Source of the DNA: DASYYE01 sp035946955
GTDB lineage: Bacteria > Actinomycetota > Actinomycetes > Streptosporangiales > Streptosporangiaceae
Assembly (NCBI GenBank): GCA_035946955.1
Contig: DASYYE010000397.1
Span: 1 to 13,971 of the forward strand
DNA: 13,971 nucleotides
Reading direction: 5' to 3'
A program made the translations under genes and the position numbers. Positions 6,801-13,051 of this stretch are shown piece by piece. The first letter of the stretch is position 1; each line of letters begins with the position of its first letter. Below the pieces are notes generated by a model, which saw only the letters and a program-made list of their open reading frames with translations, was not told the DNA's origin and searched no databases.

Positions 6801-7025
6801 TGCGGTCCCCTCTACGTCCAACCGCCTGTGGCTTGGATTGTCCCCTGGTTCAGCTCAGCCCAACAGCCTCCTTCGTCAGTCGTAGCACGGTCGTTGCATT
6901 CTGTTCCGGAGCCATTCAACTTGCCCTGGTAGCCAACCCCGGCTCAGCTCCATGGACCGGTGCCCCTCCGGAGAACTCCCGCGGGTCGCGTGTTTGGCCT
7001 GGCGCTTTCGAGGAAGAGGCCGGGC
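6801..7025. other. Divergent promoter region, no motif assigned
   Basis: These 225 bp separate the small acidic protein (-) from the DUF1206 gene (+). They must hold promoters for both. TTGCAT at 6895-6900 is a possible plus-strand -35, but no convincing -10 follows it. No long palindrome or direct repeat was seen. Confidence 0.3.
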
Positions 7026-7847
7026 ATGCGGTCAGCGGTTGGTGTACGTGTTTCCAGACGAGCACGGCGGGCGTCGGAGAGCCCTGCGGGGCAGGCGCTG
7101 GCCAGGGCGGGGCTCACGGCACGTGGGGTGCTCTACATCCTGATCGGCTGGGTGGCGGTACTGGTCGCACTCGGGCAGGGCAGGCAGCAGGCGGACCAGC
7201 AGGGGGCACTGCAGTTGCTGGCTGGCACGCCGTTTGGGCAGGTCTCGCTCTGGTTGATCGGCATCGGGTTCGCCGCCTACGCGCTGTGGCGGCTGAGCGA
7301 GGCGGCGTTCGGGGTGACCGGAGAGGGCAAGGGCGCGTTGCCACGGCTGAAGTCGCTGGCCCGTGCCGTCGTCTACGCGGCCTTCGCCTACCTGACCTTC
7401 TCGATCATCAATGGCAGCCAGGGGAACGAGACCCGTCAGCAGCAGGACCTGACAGCCACGCTGCTGCGCCACCCCGGCGGGCAATGGGTGGTAGGCATCG
7501 CCGGCCTGGTCGTCGTCGCCATCGGCCTGTTGCTGGTCGCCGAGGGACTCCGCCGGAAGTTCCTGACGCACCTGCGGCTGTCGCAGATGAGTACGCGGAC
7601 CCGGCGGGTGGTCACCCGGCTGGGCGTGGCCGGGACCACCGCCCGGGGTGCCGTGTTCGCGATCGCTGGTGCGCTCGTGGTCGACGCCGCGGTCACCCAC
7701 CGGCCGGGCAAGTCCGGTGGCCTCGACAAGGCACTGCTCACCCTGCGGCACCAGCCGTTCGGCGAATTCCTGCTGGCGGTCGCCGCGCTCGGCCTGGTGG
7801 TGTTCGGCATCTACGGCCTGTGCGAGGCTCGCTGGCGGCGGGTTTAG
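7026..7847 (+). CDS. DUF1206 domain-containing integral membrane protein
   Basis: The protein has 273 residues. The ATG at 7026 has GAGGAAGAGG ending 6 nt upstream; an in-frame GTG at 6960 is less well supported. Three repeats of a two-helix unit are visible. Each starts with an L(A)R.G..ARG-like segment (LARAGLTARGVLYILIGW; LKSLARAVVYAAFAYL; VTRLGVAGTTARGAVFAIAG). Each has a second helix after a P-G motif (PFGQVSLWLIGIGFAAYALW; PGGQWVVGIAGLVVVAIGLL; PFGEFLLAVAALGLVVFGIY). Three such repeats, about six membrane helices, is the defining architecture of DUF1206. Function is unknown; related genes are widespread in actinobacteria. It ends 4 bp before a perfect hairpin. Confidence 0.9.
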   Translation: MRSAVGVRVSRRARRASESPAGQALARAGLTARGVLYILIGWVAVLVALGQGRQQADQQGALQLLAGTPFGQVSLWLIGIGFAAYALWRLSEAAFGVTGEGKGALPRLKSLARAVVYAAFAYLTFSIINGSQGNETRQQQDLTATLLRHPGGQWVVGIAGLVVVAIGLLLVAEGLRRKFLTHLRLSQMSTRTRRVVTRLGVAGTTARGAVFAIAGALVVDAAVTHRPGKSGGLDKALLTLRHQPFGEFLLAVAALGLVVFGIYGLCEARWRRV

Positions 7848-7851
7848 CGCA

Positions 7852-7886
7852 TCATGACGGCGACGCGGAGCGCGTCGCCGTCATGA
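7852..7886. terminator. Perfect 15-bp stem, bidirectional terminator
   Basis: TCATGACGGCGACGC (7852-7866) pairs perfectly with GCGTCGCCGTCATGA (7872-7886) around a GGAGC loop. It sits between the DUF1206 stop (7847) and the convergent gene end (7912). There is no T-tract, as is common in this group. Confidence 0.8.
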
Positions 7887-7911
7887 CCGCCAGCAGGCAG
7901 AAGTGCCGCGT

Positions 7912-8967
7912 CTACCGGCCCGGAGCCGGGGGGACCTGGCCGGGGTGGTTGACGAAACCGCGGGCCAGGACAGCAGACTCACCAACCACTCTGCCGGTGG
8001 CAGTGGTAACGTCCCGCTGACCGAGCCACTGGAGGGTCTTCGGGTCGAAGATCCACTCCGACCGGGTGCCGCGGTAGGTGAAGGCAACCGCGATGCCGTG
8101 CCGGCCGACCGCGTCGACCGCATGAGAGACGACCGTCACACCGGGGATCATCGCCGCGGCCCGGTACAGCGCGGCGCTCAGCTTCGGCGGTGTGATGGTC
8201 TCGTCGAGCAGGGCGCCGATGATGTTGAACGCTTCCTGGTCGGGTGTGAGCCCATGTCCCTGCTCCTCGGTGTAGATCAGGTGGAGCAGGGTGCGGGGGT
8301 TGGTGGGCAGCGACTGCAGCAGACGGTACGTGGCGTCGCCCAGCGAGCCACGGTCCGGGCACCGCGCACCTGGGTCCGTGAGCGTTGCGTTACTGCCATT
8401 CTCGCGTGCCAGGCCAGGGCGGCACAGGTCGGACACTGACAGCCAGATCTGCCGTTCGTGCGGCTTCGGCATGACGCACGTGCCACTACTGACCTTGCCG
8501 GAGGACCTGCTGACAGTGGCTTCGCAGCTTTGGTAGGCCACCCAGCTCCTGACGTAGGAGAACTGGCTGTCGCCGACGACCGGTGTGCTGGGCTGGCCGG
8601 CCACCTTGGCGATCTTGGCAAGCAGTTGGGCCGCGGTGACGTTTCCGCCCCGGCCAGCCCCGGTGTGGCCAGGGACAGACGACAGGCCGGACTGACTTGC
8701 GGCAACGGCCAGGGTCGCCGCCACCGCGGCGGCCAGCACCCCGGTCCCGGCGGCGAGAGCAAGGGTGCGCCGGGGGAGTGGGGTGGGGCGCCGGAGGAGG
8801 CGGGTGCGAGCGGCAGGGCGCGCCGCCCGGTCTGCGCGGAGTTCAGTCATCAGGTGCTCCTTGAGGATGCGCTGTCGGCCTGGCAGCAGGTCCCGTTCGG
8901 CCGGGACCGGCAGCAGCCGCGACAGCTCCGCTACCTCACGCGCACAGTCGGCGTGTTCGGCGTTCAT
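7912..8967 (-). CDS. CU044_5270 family membrane protein, putative anti-sigma partner
   Basis: The protein has 351 residues. The first ~65 residues are cytoplasmic, with CAREVAELSRLLPVPAERDLLPGRQRILKEHLM. One membrane segment follows at ~68-90 (TLALAAGTGVLAAAVAATLAVAA). The exported domain includes VTAAQLLAKIAKVA, a Cys-containing middle, and a C-terminal half with LRQ-like LLQSLPTNPRTLLHLIY, FNIIGALLDETITPPKLSAALYRAAAMIPGVTVV, DAVGRHGIAVAF and TLQWLGQRDV. This is the architecture of the CU044_5270 family, encoded next to ECF sigma factors in actinomycetes. Its ATG overlaps the sigma factor stop by 4 bp (8964-8967), so the two are translationally coupled. A regulatory role on the sigma factor is inferred from context; no classic zinc anti-sigma HxxxCxxC motif is visible. 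Confidence 0.85.
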   Translation of the reverse strand: MNAEHADCAREVAELSRLLPVPAERDLLPGRQRILKEHLMTELRADRAARPAARTRLLRRPTPLPRRTLALAAGTGVLAAAVAATLAVAASQSGLSSVPGHTGAGRGGNVTAAQLLAKIAKVAGQPSTPVVGDSQFSYVRSWVAYQSCEATVSRSSGKVSSGTCVMPKPHERQIWLSVSDLCRPGLARENGSNATLTDPGARCPDRGSLGDATYRLLQSLPTNPRTLLHLIYTEEQGHGLTPDQEAFNIIGALLDETITPPKLSAALYRAAAMIPGVTVVSHAVDAVGRHGIAVAFTYRGTRSEWIFDPKTLQWLGQRDVTTATGRVVGESAVLARGFVNHPGQVPPAPGR

Positions 8968-9596
8968 CGGGTCCCCTCCAACCTGGGCCGGACCGCGTTG
9001 TCGCGGTCACCCTCTCCCTGTTCGCCCGCGGCCCCCGGTTCCCTGTCGCGGGTGCCGCCGTCTTGCCCGGCGAGTTCGCGCAGCTTGCGGCGCGCGCGTG
9101 AGAGCCGCGACCGGACCGTGCCGACCGGCACACCGAGTGCTTTGGCCGCTGCGGTGTAGTCCAGCCCTGACCAGACACACAGCGCGATCACGTCGCGCTC
9201 ACTCTCGCGCAGCGTCTCCAGCGCCGACATGACCTCGCGGAGCTGGGCGCTGCCGTCCAGTTGCTCCGCGAGGTCGTCGGCGAAGTCGGGGACCGCTGAC
9301 GCAGGGGGGAGCCTGCTCAGCGCCGCCTGGTGCCGGCGGGCGGCACGCTTGAAGTTCCGGGTGACATTGACCGCGATGCCAAGCAGCCACGGCCGCAGCG
9401 ACCCGCCCACCGGCTCCACTCTGCCGCGCAGCCGCCAGGCCTCCAGGAACGTCAGCGAGACCACTTCCTCAGCAGCCGACCAGCTCCCGGTCAGCCGGAA
9501 CGCATGGTTGTAGACCGCACGGGCGTGCTCGTCGAAGACCGCGCCAAACGCCTCCGGGTCACCCGCGCGGATGCGGGCACGCACACTGGGCTCCAT
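8964..9596 (-). CDS. RNA polymerase ECF-type sigma factor
   Basis: The protein has 210 residues from the ATG at 9596, with GAAGG 3 nt before it. Region 2 spans ~13-80 (FGAVFDEHARAVYNHAFRLTGSWSAAEEVVSLTFLEAWRLRGRV, then LRPWLLGIAVNVTRNFKRAARR). Region 4 spans ~122-174 (LETLRESERDVIALCVWSGLDYTAAAKALGVPVGTVRSRLSRARRKLREL), with a clear helix-turn-helix. The last ~30 residues are a charged, disordered tail. It directs RNA polymerase to a specific promoter set. Its partner gene overlaps its stop codon. The likely regulon and inducing signal are unknown. The divergent chitinase has a sigma70-like promoter, so it need not be a target. Confidence 0.95.
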   Translation of the reverse strand: MEPSVRARIRAGDPEAFGAVFDEHARAVYNHAFRLTGSWSAAEEVVSLTFLEAWRLRGRVEPVGGSLRPWLLGIAVNVTRNFKRAARRHQAALSRLPPASAVPDFADDLAEQLDGSAQLREVMSALETLRESERDVIALCVWSGLDYTAAAKALGVPVGTVRSRLSRARRKLRELAGQDGGTRDREPGAAGEQGEGDRDNAVRPRLEGTR

Positions 9597-9678
9597 ACGC
9601 CTTCACTGTCCGCCCGCCACACGCCGGTTCCCGCGTTGCCAGCAACCCCGGTGGGCGCTTCGCCGCTTCTATGAGGCA

Positions 9679-9707
9679 TTGACAACATTGTCCCCCAGGA
9701 ATAAAGT
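9679..9707 (+). promoter_or_regulatory. Sigma70-type promoter for the chitinase, with operator-like palindrome
   Basis: TTGACA (9679-9684), a 17-bp spacer and TAAAGT (9702-9707) make a near-consensus promoter read rightward. A start site near 9714 would give a leader of about 148 nt before the ATG at 9862. The inverted repeat GACAA-CA-TTGTC (9681-9692) overlaps the -35 box and would suit a repressor. The AT-rich stretch 9697-9740 stands out from the GC-rich surroundings. Confidence 0.65.
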
Positions 9708-9722
9708 CCGAGTAAAACTAAT

Positions 9723-9735
9723 AAGAAAGTTTCTT
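9723..9735. promoter_or_regulatory. Palindrome AAGAAAGTTTCTT, possible catabolic operator
   Basis: AAGAAA-G-TTTCTT is a perfect inverted repeat just past the predicted start site (about +10 to +22). Its core, GAAAGTTTC, resembles the GAAA-N-TTTC elements reported upstream of actinomycete polysaccharide-degrading genes. A binding repressor there would block chitinase transcription. Confidence 0.5.
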
Positions 9736-9746
9736 TTCAGTTAGGC

Positions 9747-9793
9747 GCTGGCAGCGTACTGGCTGCCCAGCGGGAGGGGGCCGCTGCTGGGCA
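9747..9793 (+). promoter_or_regulatory. Two mutually exclusive hairpins in the chitinase leader
   Basis: Hairpin A pairs GCTGGCAGC (9747-9755) with GCTGCCCAGC (9762-9771, one bulged C). Hairpin B pairs TGCCCAGC... more exactly, its 7-bp core GCCCAGC (9765-9771) with GCTGGGC (9786-9792) across 14 nt. The strand 9765-9771 is shared, so only one can form. It may be an attenuation-like leader. No known riboswitch was recognised. Confidence 0.3.
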
Positions 9794-9861
9794 CTCCGCG
9801 CACCATCCCGCGGCAGCGGTGGGCTCCATGCCGCGCCGCATTCCCCGTAACGCAGTTCCAG

Positions 9862-12018
9862 ATGAATACACCTGTACCGGTGTCAGCAGCAGGGCGAGTG
9901 CACCGGCGCAGGCCACTCCTATTCGTGCTCACCACGAGAAAGTGGAGACCGAAGTTGTTCCGACTCGCCCTGCCGCCAGCCTGGCGGCGCCCCCGCGGGG
10001 CTCGTTCCAGATACCTGACCATCCCGGCCGTCCTGGCGCTGATGGTCCCCCTTGTGCTACTCGCCATGGCCCCGGCCACCGCCGCGTCAGCGGCACAACA
10101 ACACGGGGTGGCAGCCATCCATGCCGCCGGTGGGTCCGGCGTGGCGCCGTACGTGGACATGTCCAACTCCCAGGAAGGGCTGCTTGATACGGGCATCACC
10201 CAGCATGGGCTGAGGGCCTTCACGGCCGCTTTCGTCATCGGCGTCGGCTGTAACCAGGAATGGGGCGACACCGAACCACTCGGCAACGACCCATTCATCG
10301 ACCCGGAGATCTCACGCGCCAAGTCCGAAGGTGCCTCGATGATCGTCTCCTCCGGCGGTGCCGACGGCGAGCCACTCGCCTGGACCTGCACCGACCAGAG
10401 CAGCATCGACGCCGGATACCGGCAGATCATGAGCGACTACAGCCCGACTGGGCTGGACTTCGACGTCGAGGGCGCGGCCCAGGCAGACACGGCCGCCGCG
10501 ACCCGCAACTTCCAGGCCATGAAAGACGACGGGATCGGCAACTTCTCGGTCACGCTGCCGGTGCTGCCGAGTGGCCTGACGAACTTCGGCACCGGGATCC
10601 TGCAGGCCGCCCAGTCGGTTGGTGTGAAGATCCCCATCGTCAACATCATGGCGATGGACTACTACCAGGGCACCGGCGTCGAGATGGGCCAGGCCGCCAT
10701 CCAGGCCGCACAGAGCACCCTGGCGCAGATGCAGGCCATCAACCCCAGCTACACCTATGCCAACCTCGGCATCACCCCGATGATCGGCACCAACGACGAC
10801 GGCTCCACCTTCACCCTGTCGGACGCTTCCACCCTGGCCAGCTGGGCGAACTCCCATGGCGTCGGACGGCTCGCCTTCTGGTCCGTCACCCGCGACCAGG
10901 CCTGCGGTGCCGCTGCCGCCCGCATCCCCCACTACGCCTCATCCACCTGCAGCGGCGTCTCACAAACCCCACTCGCCTTCACCAGCGCCTTCACCGGCTC
11001 CAGCGGCGGCGGAGGCAACGACTTCTCTGTCGCGGTCTCGCCGGCGTCGGCGGCGGTGAACCCCGGTGGGTCCGCGACCGCGACGGTGAGCACTCAGGTC
11101 ACGTCGGGTTCGTCGCAGACGGTGTCGCTGTCGGCGTCTGGTGCGCCCAGTGGTGCCACCGTCGGGTTCAGCCCGTCGTCGGTGACTGCCGGCAATTCGT
11201 CCACGATGACGGTGACGACCTCGTCCTCGACCGCACCGGGTACCTACCCGATCTCCGTGAAGGGGTCGGCGGCCTCGGGCAGCCATAGTGTGACCTACAC
11301 GCTCACGGTCAATGGAAGTGGCGGTAACAACTTCTCGGTCTCGGTGTCGCCATCGTCGGCGACGGTGGCCCCGGGCTCCTCAGCGACCGCGACGGTGAGC
11401 ACCCAGGTCACCTCGGGTTCGTCGCAGACGGTGTCGTTGTCGGCTTCTGGTGCGCCCAGTGGTGCGACGGTGGGGTTCAGCCCGTCGTCGGTGACGGCCG
11501 GTGGTTCGTCCACGATGACGGTGACGACGTCGTCTTCGACCCCGGCGGGGACCTACCAGATCACCGTGAAGGGGACGGCGGCCTCAGGTACCAAGACCGC
11601 CACCTACATGCTCACCGTGGGCACAAGTGGCGGTGGCGGCCCCCTCGTCAACGGCGGCTTCGAGAGCGGCAGCCTCAGCCCATGGGCGTGCCAGCCCGGA
11701 GACGTGGTTGTCAGCAGCCCGGTGCACTCCGGTTCCCACGCGGCCCAGATCACGCCGACCGCGAGCCAGACCGGGGAGTGTGACCAGAGCGTCACGCTGA
11801 AACCGAACACCAGTTACACGCTCACCGGCTGGGTGGAAGGCAGTTACGCCTTCATCGGTGTCAGCGGTGGCGCCAGCGCCAGCACCTGGACGTCGTCCAG
11901 TGGCTGGTCGCAACTGACGGTGCCGTTCACCACCGGCTCCTCCGGGAACGTGACCGTCTTTGTCCACGGCTGGTACGTCCAAGGAAATGTGTACGCCGAC
12001 GATTTCAGCCTGAACTGA
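9862..12018 (+). CDS. Secreted GH18 chitinase with two repeat domains and a C-terminal binding module
   Basis: The protein has 718 residues from the ATG at 9862. The start is uncertain: the Shine-Dalgarno is weak, and an in-frame GTG just downstream (in the LLFVLTTRK segment) would shorten the long, basic N-region. A signal peptide core lies at ~52-78 (LTIPAVLALMVPLVLLAMAPATAASA). The GH18 domain (~90-375) begins VAPYVDMSNSQEG. It has the substrate motif IVSSGGADGEPLA, the catalytic TGLDFDVEG (Asp199, Asp201, acid/base Glu203), MAMDYY (Asp266, Tyr267) and LAFWSVTRDQACG. Two near-identical 103-residue Ig-like repeats follow (from residue 386). A ~125-residue jelly-roll-type binding module (PLVNGGFESGSLSPWAC to VYADDFSLN) ends the protein. 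It should degrade extracellular chitin. A strong promoter lies upstream and a hairpin lies downstream. Confidence 0.93.
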   Translation: MNTPVPVSAAGRVHRRRPLLFVLTTRKWRPKLFRLALPPAWRRPRGARSRYLTIPAVLALMVPLVLLAMAPATAASAAQQHGVAAIHAAGGSGVAPYVDMSNSQEGLLDTGITQHGLRAFTAAFVIGVGCNQEWGDTEPLGNDPFIDPEISRAKSEGASMIVSSGGADGEPLAWTCTDQSSIDAGYRQIMSDYSPTGLDFDVEGAAQADTAAATRNFQAMKDDGIGNFSVTLPVLPSGLTNFGTGILQAAQSVGVKIPIVNIMAMDYYQGTGVEMGQAAIQAAQSTLAQMQAINPSYTYANLGITPMIGTNDDGSTFTLSDASTLASWANSHGVGRLAFWSVTRDQACGAAAARIPHYASSTCSGVSQTPLAFTSAFTGSSGGGGNDFSVAVSPASAAVNPGGSATATVSTQVTSGSSQTVSLSASGAPSGATVGFSPSSVTAGNSSTMTVTTSSSTAPGTYPISVKGSAASGSHSVTYTLTVNGSGGNNFSVSVSPSSATVAPGSSATATVSTQVTSGSSQTVSLSASGAPSGATVGFSPSSVTAGGSSTMTVTTSSSTPAGTYQITVKGTAASGTKTATYMLTVGTSGGGGPLVNGGFESGSLSPWACQPGDVVVSSPVHSGSHAAQITPTASQTGECDQSVTLKPNTSYTLTGWVEGSYAFIGVSGGASASTWTSSSGWSQLTVPFTTGSSGNVTVFVHGWYVQGNVYADDFSLN
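11017..11622 (+). repeat. Tandem duplication of a 309-bp Ig-like domain unit in the chitinase
   Basis: Copy 1 starts at 11017 (NDFSVAVSP) and copy 2 at 11326 (NNFSVSVSP), exactly 309 bp or 103 codons apart. Copy 2 ends near 11622. DNA identity is high, including at synonymous positions, over VSTQVTSGSSQTVSLSASG and the matching stretch FSPSSVTAG. This suggests recent duplication or ongoing conversion between copies. Each unit is Ser/Thr/Gly-rich and predicted to be beta-sandwich, probably a spacer between the catalytic domain and the binding module. Confidence 0.9.
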
Positions 12019-12040
12019 CCTCGGGCTAGCACCGCCACCA

Positions 12041-12081
12041 ATGGTGCGGGCCGCTGGCCTTCGGGTGGCGGCCCGCACCAT
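12041..12081. terminator. Strong bidirectional hairpin terminator
   Basis: ATGGTGCGGGCCGC (12041-12054) pairs perfectly with GCGGCCCGCACCAT (12068-12081). The apex contains CC-TTCG-GG, a stable UUCG tetraloop. It sits between the chitinase stop (12018) and the convergent lipoprotein gene end (12099) and would serve both transcripts. Confidence 0.85.
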
Positions 12082-12098
12082 ATTGATCAGGGGAGCTG

Positions 12099-12704
12099 TC
12101 AGATCGGCCGGGTAGGCAGGGGCTGTGGGCCGCCGTGGAACGGACCGGTCTGGTATCCCGGGGGCTCGGGGTCCTCCTGGATTCGTGACCACACGACCTG
12201 CCCCCCGGCGCCACGGACGGGGTCGGTGAGGGTGATCTTGGTGCCGGGTACGCGGTGGTGGTGTCCCTCGGCACAGCTGGGCGTGCAGTCGTTGTAGATG
12301 AGGGTTCCGGCCGCTGTTGCGCTCGCGGCTGTCCAGGTGGTCCAGTGCAGCCGCACGAGCAACGCGCCATAGTCGGCGCACGCCAGCACGATCTCCGTCG
12401 GCTCAATACTCGGCGTCGTGCAGTTGCCATACACCTTGGTGTGAGCGTCGACCCGCGCGACAGCCCTTGGGAGTGCGGTCGTCGCGGCCGGGGCGGTGGT
12501 GGCGCCAGTGGTCGCCGTGGGAGTCAGCGTGGTCGCGGGGGTGGTCGTGACACCAGTGGCCGCTGTCGGAGTCGGCATGGTCGCGGGGGGCGCCATTGAG
12601 GTGGATTCGCTGCGGCATCCAGTCGCTATGACCGCCAGGCATACGCCAACGACCGTCACTGCGAACTGCCTGCTCCGGACCCGGACTTCGCGGTTTACGT
12701 CCAT
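12099..12704 (-). CDS. Putative lipoprotein with Thr/Pro linker and small Cys-containing domain
   Basis: The protein has 201 residues from the ATG at 12704-12702; a GGGAG lies about 10 nt upstream. The N-terminus is basic, then hydrophobic, ending in a lipobox (VIATGC, Cys~30), so it is probably a lipoprotein. Residues ~35-80 are a Thr/Ala/Pro linker with a 16-residue tandem repeat. The exported domain starts at VYGNCTTPSIEP and has LACADYGALLVRLHWTTWTAASATAAG, YNDCTPSCAEGHHH and VVWSRIQ. This pattern is shared with many exported actinomycete proteins of unknown function and partly with the secreted protein at 3756-4151. The tail (PPGYQTGPFHGGPQPLPTRPI) is Pro-rich. Ligand and role are unknown. 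Confidence 0.8.
   Translation of the reverse strand: MDVNREVRVRSRQFAVTVVGVCLAVIATGCRSESTSMAPPATMPTPTAATGVTTTPATTLTPTATTGATTAPAATTALPRAVARVDAHTKVYGNCTTPSIEPTEIVLACADYGALLVRLHWTTWTAASATAAGTLIYNDCTPSCAEGHHHRVPGTKITLTDPVRGAGGQVVWSRIQEDPEPPGYQTGPFHGGPQPLPTRPI
12503..12598 (-). repeat. 48-bp tandem repeat in the lipoprotein linker
   Basis: CCAGTGG occurs at 12505 and again at 12553, and the ~38 bp after each (to GGTCGCGGGG) are closely similar. The 48-bp period equals 16 codons, so the repeat keeps frame. It encodes two copies of a Thr/Pro-rich unit and may vary in copy number between strains. Confidence 0.65.
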
Positions 12705-12726
12705 ACTCTGAGGACTCCCGGCATGC

Positions 12727-12755
12727 CCGGACGGTTGTACCCGATCGTCCGGACG
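12727..12755. promoter_or_regulatory. CCGGACG inverted repeat upstream of the lipoprotein gene
   Basis: CCGGACG (12727-12733) and CGTCCGG (12746-12752) form a perfect inverted repeat with a 12-nt spacer. The right half is itself part of the 10-bp palindrome CGTCCGGACG (12746-12755). It lies 23-51 bp upstream of the start at 12704, within the likely promoter. A regulator site or leader hairpin are both possible. Confidence 0.4.
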
Positions 12756-12762
12756 AGCTGGA

Positions 12763-12800
12763 AACGGGGAGGGTACCCCGCATAGGGCACCCTCCCCGTT
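12763..12800. terminator. 12-bp perfect stem
   Basis: AACGGGGAGGGT (12763-12774) pairs with ACCCTCCCCGTT (12789-12800) around a 14-nt loop that can pair further (CCC with GGG). On the minus strand it is followed by TTTCC, so it could stop leftward transcription from the GntR side before the lipoprotein promoter. It could also insulate rightward transcription. Confidence 0.55.
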
Positions 12801-12998
12801 GTGAGCCGGGAACGAACTAGGTCAGACGTCGTAGAAGTGACTCGGCCACTTCCACTACCTGCAGCGACGTGCGTGCCCCCATCCTGACCTGCGCGGACGC
12901 TACGTTGCCCTACGGGACAACACGGAGCGTTTCGAGGTCTGATGTGCGCCAGATGTGCGCCGATCTCTCAGCCGGTAGGGCCGTCCCGGCTCAGCAGG
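12801..12998. other. Region without an intact gene; possible degenerate coding remnant
   Basis: No intact gene is seen. One plus-strand frame, 12841-12939, is open for 33 codons after a TGA. It ends in RYVALRDNTERFEV then TGA at 12940-12942. That ending resembles the last residues of a tyrosine integrase or similar enzyme, but there is no start, RBS or catalytic motif. Right after the stop is the tandem repeat GATGTGCGCC (12941-12950 and 12952-12961). A relic of an integrated element is possible but unproven. Confidence 0.25.
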
Positions 12999-13031
12999 GC
13001 GCCCCGTCACCTGTGATCGGTGGCGGGGCGC
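12999..13031 (-). terminator. Hairpin terminator for the GntR gene
   Basis: GCGCCCCGTCAC (12999-13010) pairs with GTGGCGGGGCGC (13020-13031) with one G-T wobble and a 9-nt loop. It begins about 20 bp beyond the stop of the minus-strand GntR gene. Confidence 0.7.
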
Positions 13032-13051
13032 TCTCACGTGTGGTGCACGCG

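Noticed and set aside
8458..9159. Long plus-strand frame opposite the sigma factor and its partner
   Set aside because: Both minus-strand genes have clear domains and a 4-bp start/stop overlap; the plus frame has none.
9741..10430. Minus-strand open frame of 229 codons opposite the chitinase
   Set aside because: It mirrors the codon bias of the chitinase gene, shows no domain, and has no convincing start.
10447..10470. Missing first Asp in the GH18 catalytic motif (Thr in TGLDFDVEG)
   Set aside because: The catalytic Asp199, Asp201 and Glu203 are present. As I recall, the chitinase group with the DFDxEGAA motif often has a non-Asp residue there, so it does not mean an inactive enzyme.
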